Below are positions 8,908 through 17,707 of a DNA stretch of 64,000 bases, piece by piece. Origin of the DNA: CAVWUA01 sp963758025 (lineage in GTDB: Bacteria; Planctomycetota; Planctomycetia; Isosphaerales; Isosphaeraceae); NCBI GenBank assembly GCA_963758025.1, contig CAVWUA010000002.1, positions 1-64,000 of the forward strand, read 5' to 3'. Every line of letters starts with the position of its first letter. Within the stretch, counting starts at the first letter, position 1. The translations under genes were made by a program, and so were the position numbers. The notes under the pieces were generated by a model. That model ran no database searches, was not told the origin of the DNA, and worked only from the letters and a program-made list of their open reading frames with translations.

Positions 8908-9837
8908 TTAATTCACAATTCCTTTCGTAATCATCATGAAAACCTCTTCCAGACTAAGATCCTCCTCCGCGAACGAGTTGACGCGCACACCGTCCTGAAT
9001 CAGTCGGTTCAGCAACCGCGTGAGGTCTTCCTCCTGCCCCTCGAACTCCGCCGTCAGGGTATGGTCGAACGATTCGACCGTGCGGGTGCCGCGGTCGTCG
9101 CGGAGGATCGCCGCCGCGCGGTCGGTGGTCTCGTCCAGGACGCGGATTTTCAGGACCCGGTGCGTGCGCAACTGCCGCTGAATCTCCCGGATGCTCCCGG
9201 CGGACAGGAGCTTGCCGCGCTCGATGATCCCGATCGACGTGCAGAAATCCGCCAGTTCGGAGAGGATGTGACTGGAGACCAGGATCGTCTTGCCCATGCC
9301 TTTCAGCTCGTTCAGCAGGGCTTTCATTTCGAGACGGGCGCGCGGGTCGAGGCCCGAGGCCGGCTCGTCGAGGATCAGGACCGGCGGGTCGTGCACGAGG
9401 GTCTTCGCCAGGCAAAGCCGCTGCTTCATTCCCTTGGAGAGACCGTTGACGTAGTCGTCGCGCTTGTGGGTCAGGTCCAGCAGTTCCAGCACCTGGCCGA
9501 TGATCTGCTTGCGCTGGGTGCGAGGGATCTCGTACGCGACGGCGAAGAAGTCGAGGAATTCCCAGACTTTCATCCCGTCATAGACCCCGAAGTCATCCGG
9601 CATGAAGCCGATGACCCGCCGCACGGCCATCGGGTCGGTGACGACCGAATGGCCCGCGACGCGCCCCTCGCCGGACGTCGGCCGCAGAAGCGTGGCCAGA
9701 AATCGGATGGTCGTGCTCTTGCCCGCGCCGTTCGGGCCGATGAAGCCGAAGATCTCGCCCCGTTCGATCGTGAACGAGAGATCATCGACCGCCACGAAAT
9801 CGCCGTAGCGCTTGGTGAAGTGGATCACCTCGATCAT
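8908..9837 (-). CDS. ABC transporter ATP-binding protein
   Basis: A 309-residue ATPase that energises the neighbouring ABC-2 permease from the cytoplasmic face. Walker A is GPNGAGKST (34-42), the ABC signature LSKGM (133-137), Walker B VLILDEP (153-159), and the switch histidine lies in VSSHILSE. The C-terminal 90 residues form the accessory region typical of the CcmA/NatA-like subfamily. It starts at 9837, 103 bp after the end of the upstream membrane partner gene and on the same strand, so the three genes 12487-7171 probably form one operon. The substrate is unknown. Confidence 0.93.
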   Translation of the reverse strand: MIEVIHFTKRYGDFVAVDDLSFTIERGEIFGFIGPNGAGKSTTIRFLATLLRPTSGEGRVAGHSVVTDPMAVRRVIGFMPDDFGVYDGMKVWEFLDFFAVAYEIPRTQRKQIIGQVLELLDLTHKRDDYVNGLSKGMKQRLCLAKTLVHDPPVLILDEPASGLDPRARLEMKALLNELKGMGKTILVSSHILSELADFCTSIGIIERGKLLSAGSIREIQRQLRTHRVLKIRVLDETTDRAAAILRDDRGTRTVESFDHTLTAEFEGQEEDLTRLLNRLIQDGVRVNSFAEEDLSLEEVFMMITKGIVN

Positions 9838-9940
9838 GTGCGGTCCGTCTCCGGGAAGGGTCGTCGGCGCGGTGGCCGAGAGGTCAGGTCGATCCCAAGG
9901 ATTCCGTCATCAATTGGAATTTTACGCGTTCATCATTCCA

Positions 9941-12487
9941 TCAACCATCTGGGGACACATCGTCGTTCGGTCGGATCAGCCCTTTCTCTTCGAGCAGTTG
10001 GAGAAACTCCGGCGGCAGGTCCTTCGCCTCCCCTTTCAGGGCGTCGTACAGCGGCCCGAGGGGGTCGGGCGTGGGGCCATAGCTCAGGTGAGCGACGACC
10101 AGCCGGATACCGCGATGGCGATCCACGGCGGGCTCCAGCGCTTCACCCGGCTGCACGTCCGGAGTCCACGCCACGAGGCGGTACTCGAAATGGTCCTCGG
10201 GACGCCGCCAGTCGTAGCGGCAGAGACGGTCGAGGAACGGTTCGGCATCGAGCCACTCCGGCCCGATCCGTCGCGGCGGTTCGGCGGTCTCGGTGTCGGA
10301 GGACGTTTCCTCAGTCGCCTCGTCGGACGGAGGCTCCTGGAACGGGCCGATCTCGACGGTCGCTTCGGGACCGATCGTGCCGAGTGAAGCGCGGCGGCCG
10401 GTCCGGGTCTCGACGACGACCGCGTCGCGCAGCTCCAGGCCCGAAACGTTGGCCACCTTCACCGGTCGGCCGTTTTCCTCGATCAGCCCGACGCCGCCGG
10501 GCAGGTTCACCATCTGCTCCGCGCGGAACATCGAGAGGCTGCGGGGTTGCACCGGGAAGTCCATCAGGGCCGGCTCGGGGGAGGACTGAAAGACCGATTG
10601 CAGGGTCTCCTCGCCCCGGAGGTAAAAGTCCGCCGAGCCGAGGTTCATCGGCAGGGCAAGCGCGGTCGGATCGTTCGGGAAGCCGATCGTGTAGCGCGTC
10701 CGCCCGGTGGAATAGAGCGCGGCGAAGCGGCTCAGGTGGGCGCGGGGATACACGCCTTGCAATTCCAGCAGGTCGATCTCGTCGCACGCCGATTCGAACC
10801 CCATGTCATACGCGGCACCCCGTTCGACCACGACGGCGAAGCCCAGGGCCAGGATCGGCGCGACGATCCAGGCCAGCTCCCGGCGCCGCAGGATGACGCG
10901 GCAGACCAGCCAGTTCACCGGCACCAGAAGCGTGATATACGCCAGCATGACCTTGAGCACGAATCCGGAATCCGGGATCGTGATCCCCGAGGCCGTCATC
11001 AAGGCCGTGCGTGCGTCGGTCGGGAAGGTCGCGCCGTCGAGCCAGGCCCCCAGCGACTCGGTCGAGGGGAGCACCTCCCCCGGAATCGCCGTTTCGTCCT
11101 CCTCGCGCCGGAGGGACGGCGGGCCCAGGTCGCGCCCGAGGTAGCGGACCCAGCTCAGGGAGGGTGCGGGGAGCATGACGTAATGATCCTCATGCCAGTG
11201 CTCCTCCGGGCGCCGGAGGATGATCCGCCGGACCATCGTATCGAGCCCCGGCCAGTTCGTCAGGGCCGCCTCGGTCGGCTTCAGCGCGAGCATCAAGATG
11301 CGTCCGCGACCGACGCGCTCCTCGACCCCCAGCAGGTGTCCGCCCGGGTCGCCCAGGGGGAGCGGCGTTGCCCCGGGGGCCGGCGAGAGGCCCGTCAGGT
11401 AGATCGTCTTGCCGGTGGCCAGGTGGATCGGCGCGGGGGATCGGTAGCGCGGCACAGGCCCTCGATAACCGTAAAGCTCCGGACTCCCCTCGATCAGTTC
11501 CTGCCACTCCCCCGGCCAGATCGGCGGCCGGTGCGCCTGCGCGAGGGGGGCCAGATCCTCTTCGGTGAGGGTCGCGTTGCGGCCTGACGGCACGGCCGGA
11601 AGGAACGGGCCGAGGAAGCTGTCCTGCAAGGGGGCCAGGCTCGGCCCCGGCCCGCCGACGATGATGAGCTGGCCGCCCCAGTGCAGCCAGTCCAGAAGCG
11701 CCTGCTGCTGCCCGACGTTCAGCGCGGCCGGGTTCAGGCCGTCCCAGAGGATGTGGCTGATCGTCGTCCACGTCAGCGGGTGCGACGACAGCGGCGGCGG
11801 ATCGTCCGGGTTCTGCGTCGTGACCAGCCGGTAATAGCGCTGCTTGTCAATCGAGTTCGGGTCCTTCTCCCCCGAGGCCGGAACCGTCGCCTGAAGCCGG
11901 TTCAGAAACGTGTAATCGGGGGCGTCGGGACTCAGGATCGGGATGAGCATCTGGTGCGTGGGGAGTTCCATCATCGGAGCCTGCGTCGCCCCCTCGGACC
12001 GGATCGCGCCGGCGTGGGTCAACTCCAGAAGGATCTCCTTGGGAACCTGCGGCAGGAGCACGTGCAGATTCAGTTTCGACTGCTGCTCCTGCACGAGCCG
12101 GGCGTCGCGGCTGAAGATCACCTGATGCGGCATGTTCAGCAAGTTGACCGGCGACGACTGGAGCACCCCGTTGTAATCATCCAGGTTCGCCTGAAGCTCC
12201 AGGCCCAACGTGCTCCAGTGGTTCGCCTTGATGTACGGCAGCACGTCGAACGGCGCGACCTGCGTGCGGAAGAATTCGAACGGCGGCTTCGTTTTCTCCC
12301 GCAACGCCTTCTTCTTTTCGATCAGGCGGTCCGGGTCGGTCAATTCCCGGTAGCGCTCGGCGGCCGTCGAGGCCCCCGAATCACTCTCGTCCTCGACCGT
12401 GAAGTCCTGCCCCGGCGCGGCGATCGGCAGCAGCAGAGCCAGCCAGATTTTCAGAGCCAGCACGAAAATCCGCTTCGGCACGCTCAT
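9941..12487 (-). CDS. Large membrane-anchored partner protein of the ABC exporter
   Basis: About 848 residues. The ATG at 12487 is chosen because it opens a clear signal peptide (SVPKRIFVLALKIWLALLLP). A long extracytoplasmic region follows; around residues 235-330 it contains a Rossmann-like segment (LLDWLHWGGQLIIVGG) resembling the GATase-like fold of DUF4350/GldG-type partners. Two hydrophobic segments lie at about residues 510-570 (VMLAYITLLVPVNWLVCRVI, then IVAPILALGFAVVV). The C-terminal quarter is acidic and Pro-rich. Position upstream of an ABC ATPase and permease on the same strand suggests an accessory subunit of that exporter. This assignment rests on context and topology; no catalytic motif is visible. 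Confidence 0.75.
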   Translation of the reverse strand: MSVPKRIFVLALKIWLALLLPIAAPGQDFTVEDESDSGASTAAERYRELTDPDRLIEKKKALREKTKPPFEFFRTQVAPFDVLPYIKANHWSTLGLELQANLDDYNGVLQSSPVNLLNMPHQVIFSRDARLVQEQQSKLNLHVLLPQVPKEILLELTHAGAIRSEGATQAPMMELPTHQMLIPILSPDAPDYTFLNRLQATVPASGEKDPNSIDKQRYYRLVTTQNPDDPPPLSSHPLTWTTISHILWDGLNPAALNVGQQQALLDWLHWGGQLIIVGGPGPSLAPLQDSFLGPFLPAVPSGRNATLTEEDLAPLAQAHRPPIWPGEWQELIEGSPELYGYRGPVPRYRSPAPIHLATGKTIYLTGLSPAPGATPLPLGDPGGHLLGVEERVGRGRILMLALKPTEAALTNWPGLDTMVRRIILRRPEEHWHEDHYVMLPAPSLSWVRYLGRDLGPPSLRREEDETAIPGEVLPSTESLGAWLDGATFPTDARTALMTASGITIPDSGFVLKVMLAYITLLVPVNWLVCRVILRRRELAWIVAPILALGFAVVVERGAAYDMGFESACDEIDLLELQGVYPRAHLSRFAALYSTGRTRYTIGFPNDPTALALPMNLGSADFYLRGEETLQSVFQSSPEPALMDFPVQPRSLSMFRAEQMVNLPGGVGLIEENGRPVKVANVSGLELRDAVVVETRTGRRASLGTIGPEATVEIGPFQEPPSDEATEETSSDTETAEPPRRIGPEWLDAEPFLDRLCRYDWRRPEDHFEYRLVAWTPDVQPGEALEPAVDRHRGIRLVVAHLSYGPTPDPLGPLYDALKGEAKDLPPEFLQLLEEKGLIRPNDDVSPDG

Positions 12488-12532
12488 GATGATGTCCACC
12501 TCGCGGAGGGGTGTACGAGCAGGCTCTACCCG

Positions 12533-12562
12533 GGTGGGTGGAGAGCGCACGCGAGACCCACC
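12533..12562. repeat. Palindromic intergenic repeat, GGTGGGTGGAG type, copy 1
   Basis: GGTGGGTGGAGAGCGC, then ACGCGAGACCCACC, has 7-bp outer arms (GGTGGGT / ACCCACC). It sits 46 bp upstream of the start codon at 12487. A related element lies at 36809-36837, also about 44 bp upstream of a start codon, in the opposite orientation. Confidence 0.5.
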
Positions 12563-12777
12563 GTTCATCCTCTCAGGCCGCCCTGATTCACGTCCCAGAA
12601 ACGCCAAGACGGGTTGTTCCCCTCGTTCAGTCTAATCCGAACGCCAACCGACCGGAAGACCCCGCACGGTCGAAATCCGAAAGAATTCAAACTCAGGTGG
12701 GGGGATAACCTCGTCCTGGTGGATGGCTGAGGACGCGAATTCCGCGAATCCACCCGCTTGGCGGTCGCATACCGGGT

Positions 12778-13403
12778 TCAATGGGCGTCGTGGCGTGCCC
12801 CGCCCGTCCAGCGGCGATAATCGTCGGGGGTGTCCAGATCCGCCAGGGCGCCGGGATCGTCCACGTCGATCAGGTCGAACCGTTCCTCGTGGAGCGACAG
12901 CAGAGCATTGACGCCGGTATCGGGCGGCAGGTGGCGAATCTGCCGGGCGAGCGTCCAGGGCAGGACGAGGGGGTGCCCGCGCTTGCCCTGAACGCGTGGC
13001 ATGACGATCCGCGACGGATCGGTCTGGAACCGTGCCAGAACCGTCGCCACCAGCGCGGGGGTGAGCCCTGGGCTATCGCCGGGGACGAGCATGAGGCCGT
13101 CGATGCGCGTCTCCCGTCGTTCGAGTTGATTCACGCCGCGCTCGACGGTCGCCCGCATGTCGGCCGTCGGCGCGTCGAGAGCGACGACCTCGGCCCCGCG
13201 CGGGTGGCGTGTTCGGCCAGGGTCCGCGCACCGGCTTGATCGGGCGGCGGGGCGAGGACGAGCACGTCCGTCAGGCCCCCTTCGCGCAGAGCTTCGACGA
13301 CGTGCGCGATGACCGAGCGGCCGGGTTCTTCCAGATCGAGGATCAGCTTGGGCCGTCCCATCCGACGGCTCAAACCGGCCGCCGGCACGAGGGCGACGAT
13401 CAC
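12778..13403 (-). CDS. MobA-like nucleotidyltransferase (molybdopterin cytidylyl/guanylyltransferase type), frameshifted
   Basis: A nucleotidyltransferase of the MobA/MocA family that would transfer a nucleotide to molybdopterin. The N-terminus VALVPAAGLSRRMGRPK is the NTP-binding signature; the second half has MLVPGDSPGLTPALV and VMPRVQGKRGHPLVLP (the family's GHP motif). The first half reads from GTG 13403, whose codon overlaps the TGA of xdhC by 4 bases. At the CCCC run 13194-13197 one base is missing, moving the frame; adding one C restores HATRAGAEVVALDAP. I treat this as an indel error. Coupling to xdhC points to maturation of a molybdenum hydroxylase, which is not encoded in the window. 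Confidence 0.8.
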
Positions 13404-14503
13404 GCGGGGACCTCCCGAGACGACGCCGGGGCCTCATCGCGAATCATCCCCCGAGGAGGGACCGCGTCCGGCCCGAGGTTCCGCCGCGCGATCAGCTCGG
13501 CGACGATGCTCACGGCGATCTCGACGACCGATTCCGAGCCGATGTCCAGGCCCACCGGCGCCGCGACCCGCGACAGGGCCTCGTCGGCGACCCCCAGGTC
13601 GCGCAGCCCTTCGAAGATCATGCGGATCTTCCGCCGACTGCCGATCAGCCCGACATACGGCGCGATCGTCGGGGCCAGGTGGTAGAGCGCCTCCTGGTCG
13701 TGCCCATGCCCTCGCGTGACGATCAGGGCATACGTCTGCCGCGTGACCTCCAGCGCCGGCAAGACCTCCTCGATCGGCCCGACGACGATCTTCTGCGCCT
13801 TCGGGAACCGCTCGGCGTTGGCGTATTGCTGACGGTCATCCACGACCCAGACATCAAAATCGGCCTGCGCGGCCAGGTCGGCGACGGCCTGCCCGACGTG
13901 CCCCGCGCCGACGATCACGAGGCGGACCCTCGGCAACGTCGGGAGCGTCGCCAGGCCCCCCCGACTCTCCGGCCGGGGCCGGTCCGACAGCGGGGCAATC
14001 CGCGCGCGGATTTCGTCCGGAACCCGCGCATCAGGCCACGCGGCGACGAACCCTCCGTCGGCATCGAACAGGAACCGCGCCCCGACTACCGACGCCCCGC
14101 AGCGCGTGGGGTCGAGCACGACGGCCTCGGTGAAGCCGCGCCCGGCCTCCAGCACGTCGCGGTAGGCACGGACGTACGACAGCGGCCCCTCGCCCCGCAG
14201 GGCTTCGGCCAGGATGACCATCTTGCCGCCGCAGATCAGGCCGTCGGCCCACGCGTAGTCGTGATCGAGCACGAAGCTGTGCAGCTCGGCCCCATCCTGC
14301 CCGAGGCGCCGGATCGCCTTCTGCTTGACCTCGGCCTCGACGCAACCGCCGCCGAGCGTGCCGACCTGCCCGCCGTCGGGGTCCACGAGCATCAAGGCCC
14401 CGGCCTTCTGCGGCGTCGAGCCTTTCGTCTCGACAACCTGGCACAACAGGGCCTCCCGGCCGCTCTGAAGGGTTTCGGTCAAATGGCGGAGCAAGTCGCG
14501 CAT
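13400..14503 (-). CDS. xdhC: XdhC/CoxI family molybdenum-hydroxylase maturation protein
   Basis: About 367 residues from the ATG at 14503. The N-terminal XdhC/CoxI domain shows VVETKGSTPQKAGALMLVD and GTLGGGCVEAEV (the conserved cysteine). The C-terminal Rossmann domain begins at VRLVIVGAGHVGQAV and continues through VTRGHGHDQEAL and VGLIGSRRKIRMI. XdhC proteins bind the molybdenum cofactor and help insert a sulfurated cofactor into xanthine-dehydrogenase-type enzymes. The following MobA-like gene overlaps its stop codon, so the two are translationally coupled. The upstream extension of the open frame to 14596 lacks coding character, which supports the internal start. Confidence 0.88.
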   Translation of the reverse strand: MRDLLRHLTETLQSGREALLCQVVETKGSTPQKAGALMLVDPDGGQVGTLGGGCVEAEVKQKAIRRLGQDGAELHSFVLDHDYAWADGLICGGKMVILAEALRGEGPLSYVRAYRDVLEAGRGFTEAVVLDPTRCGASVVGARFLFDADGGFVAAWPDARVPDEIRARIAPLSDRPRPESRGGLATLPTLPRVRLVIVGAGHVGQAVADLAAQADFDVWVVDDRQQYANAERFPKAQKIVVGPIEEVLPALEVTRQTYALIVTRGHGHDQEALYHLAPTIAPYVGLIGSRRKIRMIFEGLRDLGVADEALSRVAAPVGLDIGSESVVEIAVSIVAELIARRNLGPDAVPPRGMIRDEAPASSREVPA

Positions 14504-14570
14504 GGCAGGAGAAACCGTCCCGGTTCGTTTCGAGGTTCGCAATCCGAGGCGTCGGCCGCGAGATTCCAGG

Positions 14571-14795
14571 CTATCCGGGCAATTCCGGCCGGACAAGCCG
14601 TTTGTTCGTCGGTGTGGTCGGGCTCGGTTCTTCGGCCGAGTAATATTCCCAGGCGTACTGGCATCCCTTCAAGAGCAGCACCACGACCGCCGCCGTGAGG
14701 AACACGGTCGAGAGCCGGACGTTCTTCCAGGACTTCGGCCGCCGTCGCCACGACCAGGCGAACAGCAGGACAAGCCCCACAACCAGCCACTTCAT
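14571..14795 (-). CDS. Small two-helix membrane protein
   Basis: A 74-residue protein starting at ATG 14795 with a first hydrophobic helix (WLVVGLVLLFAWSW), a basic loop (RRRPKSWKNVR), a second helix (STVFLTAAVVVLLLKG) and a charged C-terminal tail. The longer open frame upstream to 15110 loses coding character, so the internal start is preferred. It lies 68 bp upstream of xdhC on the same strand. No family is recognised. A 28-bp repeat with an internal CCGTC/GACGG palindrome lies 84 bp upstream of the start. Confidence 0.55.
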   Translation of the reverse strand: MKWLVVGLVLLFAWSWRRRPKSWKNVRLSTVFLTAAVVVLLLKGCQYAWEYYSAEEPSPTTPTNKRLVRPELPG

Positions 14796-15121
14796 TCCAG
14801 GGGTCCGGGGGCTTGAAGGCGGGAAGCAGTCATGCCGCCAGTATGGGCGAATCCCCCGCCGAGGGCAAGACACGCGCCGGGCCGAACCGTCGATACGGAC
14901 GGGAGTTGAGGATCGGTCCACGCGGAGACGACGACGCTCGGCAAGGCCCCTCGTCCTCTCGTCAATCCTCAGGTCGATCGCATGACGGTCCCGAAGGACC
15001 TCGTTCTCCTCCTCGGTCAGTGAGGCAAAGGTCTTCTGGCCCTGAGGCGAAGCCGCGTCGAGGTGTATCGTCGAGACGCCCCTTCCTTGATGTGTGCGTC
15101 TCGGCGACATCCCCTACTCAA
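14796..15121. other. Intergenic region holding repeat copy A
   Basis: No convincing gene. The minus-strand frame that crosses it (to 15110) is Arg-rich and shadow-like, although its first part (FASLTEEENEVLRDRHA) could belong to a broken small gene. The 28-bp repeat lies at 14879-14906. Confidence 0.4.
14879..14906 (+). repeat. 28-bp operator-like repeat, copy A
   Basis: It reads GGGCCGAACCGTC, then GATACG, then GACGGGAGT. It matches copy B (15654-15681) at 26 of 28 bases. The core is an inverted repeat, CCGTC and GACGG separated by six bases. It is 84 bp upstream of the start of the small membrane protein gene at 14795. Confidence 0.5.
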
Positions 15122-15368
15122 TCAGTCCACCAGTTCGATCTCATCGCGCGTGAAATCGCCCATGAGGTCGAGTCGCTCGGCCCGGACACGGAACAGGGTG
15201 GTAAATCCCAGGTCGAGAACCTGGGTAATGATGCCGAACGATGCGAGCATCGGACGATCCGTCGCGTTCCAGAAGCGTACACGGACGCGACGCCCTGCGA
15301 GGTTCGGGGGAAACGGCCGGTTTGGGGGCGACGACCTGGCGTTGCCGGCTTGGGAATGTGGCGGACAT
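15122..15368 (-). CDS. Small hypothetical protein, frameshifted
   Basis: The ATG at 15368 (MSATFPSRQRQVVAPKPAV) has a good Shine-Dalgarno sequence (AAGGAG, ten bases upstream). The frame loses coding character near the C run at about 15310-15314 and continues in a neighbouring frame as GRRVRVRFWNATDRPMLASF and TLFRVRAERLDLMGDF, ending at the TGA at 15122. A one-base indel in the C run would join the two into about 81 residues. The beta-strand-rich second half is the more convincing part. No family is recognised. Confidence 0.45.
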
Positions 15369-15786
15369 CGTTGTCTCTCCTTGAAGTCACCGGGACGGCG
15401 ATGGCCCAGTCGGATCGAACAGAGATGGAGACCGAGGGCCTCATGCCCGGTGGGTGTCGCGATCATCGAGACACCGTTGCATCGTTATTATCACGATGCC
15501 AGCCATAGAAAGCAATGACGAGGCGGCCGATTGCTTTACAAAGTGAGGACAGACTGGGGAAAGCAAAGGATCAGAGACGCAGCCGAGCCGCCATGATTGG
15601 CACGTCCCCTTGCCTGGCCGATGGATCTCCCCTTTGAAGACGATACCCATCCGGGGCCGAACCGTCTATACTGACGGGAGTCCAGAATTCACACCCGAAG
15701 GGATGAGGTCGTTTCACCAAGGGTCGATCGGGCCAGGGCGGGACCGCGGGAGTCAGCGCGTGGGTCAGGATGGCGAGGGACGAGAC
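15369..15786. other. Intergenic region holding repeat copy B
   Basis: No gene is supported. The stretch around 15470-15560 is less GC-rich. The 28-bp repeat copy B lies at 15654-15681 and contains TATACT, a possible -10 element for the membrane protein gene that starts at 15787. Confidence 0.45.
15654..15681 (+). promoter_or_regulatory. 28-bp operator-like repeat, copy B, with possible -10 element
   Basis: It reads GGGCCGAACCGTC, then TATACT, then GACGGGAGT. The six bases between the inverted CCGTC/GACGG arms form a good -10 hexamer. It is 106 bp upstream of the ATG at 15787. Its left half recurs upstream of sucA (39951-39966). Confidence 0.4.
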
Positions 15787-16161
15787 ATGACGAACGGGCC
15801 GGCGTTGCGCTGGCGAGCCTGGCTCGGCGAGGGGATGGCCGCGCTGGCACTGGTCGCGGCGAATGCGCTGATGGTCGTCATGCTGTTCCGCATTCGGGGA
15901 GGACCGGATTGGCCGTTGGCCGGGATGATGCTGGGGATGAATGCCCTGCTCGCCTTGCTCTGTGGCGCTGTCGTTCGATTCCGACCGGTTCCCTTGATGG
16001 CCGTCTTCACCACGGCCGCCCTGACCGAAGCGTATCTGCTCCCCTCGGCCACGACGGACCGCGACCCTGGCTGGATCATTCTCGTGGCCGCCATCGGCTC
16101 GCTCATGCTGCTGGCGTTCTGGACGACGTTTCGGGCCTCCCGCGAACGACTGCGGCGCTGA
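15787..16161 (+). CDS. Four-helix membrane protein of unknown function
   Basis: A 124-residue protein starting at ATG 15787 with the ribosome-binding sequence GAGGGA about ten bases upstream. Four hydrophobic segments are visible: MAALALVAANALMVVMLF, LAGMMLGMNALLALLCGAVV, LMAVFTTAALTEAYLL and WIILVAAIGSLMLLAFW. The N- and C-termini are basic. The open frame extends upstream to 15610 but that part reads through the 28-bp repeat. No family is recognised and the neighbours give no clue to function. Confidence 0.65.
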   Translation: MTNGPALRWRAWLGEGMAALALVAANALMVVMLFRIRGGPDWPLAGMMLGMNALLALLCGAVVRFRPVPLMAVFTTAALTEAYLLPSATTDRDPGWIILVAAIGSLMLLAFWTTFRASRERLRR

Positions 16162-16370
16162 CGGTTTTGCGCCGGGGCGTTCCCGCTCAATGGCGGCGCG
16201 ACGCATTGGCAAGTCACCCGCCGAGATCGTATGATGGAGGCCTTCCTTGAGTTGGGAAGGCGGAGGCGCTATTTTTGAGTGCGCGAACCGGCAAGATCGT
16301 CGCGGTGTCGGACCGCCGAAGCGCGGATGGTCCCTCCTGTCGAGCCACTGTTCAGAAAAGGGTCAATGTC

Positions 16371-17387
16371 GTGAAGAGCGTCGCCGTCGTCGGGGCTAGC
16401 GGAGCCGTGGGAGATGTCATGATCCGCCTGCTGGAGGAACGAAAGTTCCCGGTCGGGTCGATCAAGTTCCTCGCCTCGGAGCGCAGCGCCGGCAAATCCG
16501 TGACGTTCCGAGGCCAGTCGTACCCGATTCAGCCGATCGAGCCGGAGGCGTTCGCGGGGGTCGAGATCGTCCTGTCGAGCACTCCGGCGAGCGTCTCCCG
16601 GCAGTGGAGCCCCGTCGCCGCGAAGGCCGGGGCCGTCGTGATCGATAACTCCAGCGCCTGGCGCATGGACCCCGAAGTCCCGCTGGTCGTCCCCGAGGTC
16701 AACCCGCGGGACGTGGCGAAGCACAAGGGGATCATCGCCAACCCGAACTGTTCGACCATCCAGATGGTCGTCGCCCTGAAACCCCTGCACGACGCCGCTC
16801 GCATCCGTCGCGTGATCGTCAGCACATATCAGTCGGTCTCGGGGGCGGGCCAGAAGGGCCTGGCCGAGTTGCACGCCCAGATCGAGGCGCACGTCGTCGG
16901 CCGCGATCAGCCCGCGCCGGCGAAGTTCCCGCACCCGATCGCGTTCAACTGCATTCCCCAGATCGACGATTTCCTCCCGAGCGGTTACACCAAGGAGGAA
17001 ATGAAGATGGTCAACGAGACCCGCAAGATCATGGGGGATGAGGCCATCGACATCGTGCCGACCTGCGTGCGCGTGCCGGTCCTGTACTCGCACAGCGAGT
17101 CGATCCTGGTCGAGACCGAGCGGCCGATTACGCCCCAGGAAGCGCGTGCGCTCTGGGCGAAGGCCCCCGGCATCACCGTCATCGACGAGCCGAACGACGG
17201 TCAGTATCCCTTGCCCGCCGCCGCCGCCGGCAAGGACGACGTCTTCATCGGCCGCATCCGGCAAGACCTCAAGAACCCCAACACGCTCTTGTTCTGGTGC
17301 GTCAGCGACAACCTTCGCAAAGGGGCCGCGACCAACGCCGTGCAGATCGCCGAGGAAGTGCTGAAGCTCGACCCGGTCCGAGTGTGA
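16371..17387 (+). CDS. asd: Aspartate-semialdehyde dehydrogenase
   Basis: It catalyses NADPH-dependent reduction of aspartyl phosphate to aspartate semialdehyde, the branch point to lysine/diaminopimelate, methionine and threonine, in the cytoplasm. GTG 16371 is chosen as start because the NADP-binding motif VAVVGASGAVG follows at residue 4, AGGG lies eight bases upstream, and the length (338 aa) is typical; an earlier TTG (16275) adds non-conserved residues. The catalytic cysteine is C127 in NPNCSTIQ. The substrate region SVSGAGQKGL and the C-terminal GRIRQDLKNPN are present. It stands alone between a membrane protein gene and the convergent RRM gene. Confidence 0.95.
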   Translation: MKSVAVVGASGAVGDVMIRLLEERKFPVGSIKFLASERSAGKSVTFRGQSYPIQPIEPEAFAGVEIVLSSTPASVSRQWSPVAAKAGAVVIDNSSAWRMDPEVPLVVPEVNPRDVAKHKGIIANPNCSTIQMVVALKPLHDAARIRRVIVSTYQSVSGAGQKGLAELHAQIEAHVVGRDQPAPAKFPHPIAFNCIPQIDDFLPSGYTKEEMKMVNETRKIMGDEAIDIVPTCVRVPVLYSHSESILVETERPITPQEARALWAKAPGITVIDEPNDGQYPLPAAAAGKDDVFIGRIRQDLKNPNTLLFWCVSDNLRKGAATNAVQIAEEVLKLDPVRV

Positions 17388-17707
17388 TCGGAGAGATGGG
17401 TTCGCCAAAGACGCGAGGTCAGACCGCCCAAAGATCGATCAACCGCGTCGGAGCGTGCGGCTGCGTTCGAGAGGCGTCAACGACAAGGCCGCTCCCAACG
17501 GGCGAGGTTCCGACCGTGGAGTCTCGCGGTTCAGGGGCCGTGATGGTCCCCGTTGAGAATCATCAAGGTCGCTCCGTGAATCGGAAAAGAATTTCACGGA
17601 GCTGCCCTGAGAAGTTATTGCGCGATCCCGACAAGAATCATTGCGGGAAAGAGGTCGAGGAGTCTTCAGTGAGCGGACTCCGCGCCTTCCAGAAACTGGA
17701 ACGTGGA
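17388..17707. other. Intergenic region, nothing recognised
   Basis: About 320 bp between the convergent asd and RRM genes. No start codon with coding character and no strong hairpin followed by a T run was found on either strand. Confidence 0.5.

Noticed and set aside
15571..16212. A 213-residue minus-strand open frame
   Set aside because: It is the antisense of the four-helix membrane protein gene and reads through the 28-bp repeat. Hydrophobic helices and a good ribosome-binding site favour the plus strand.
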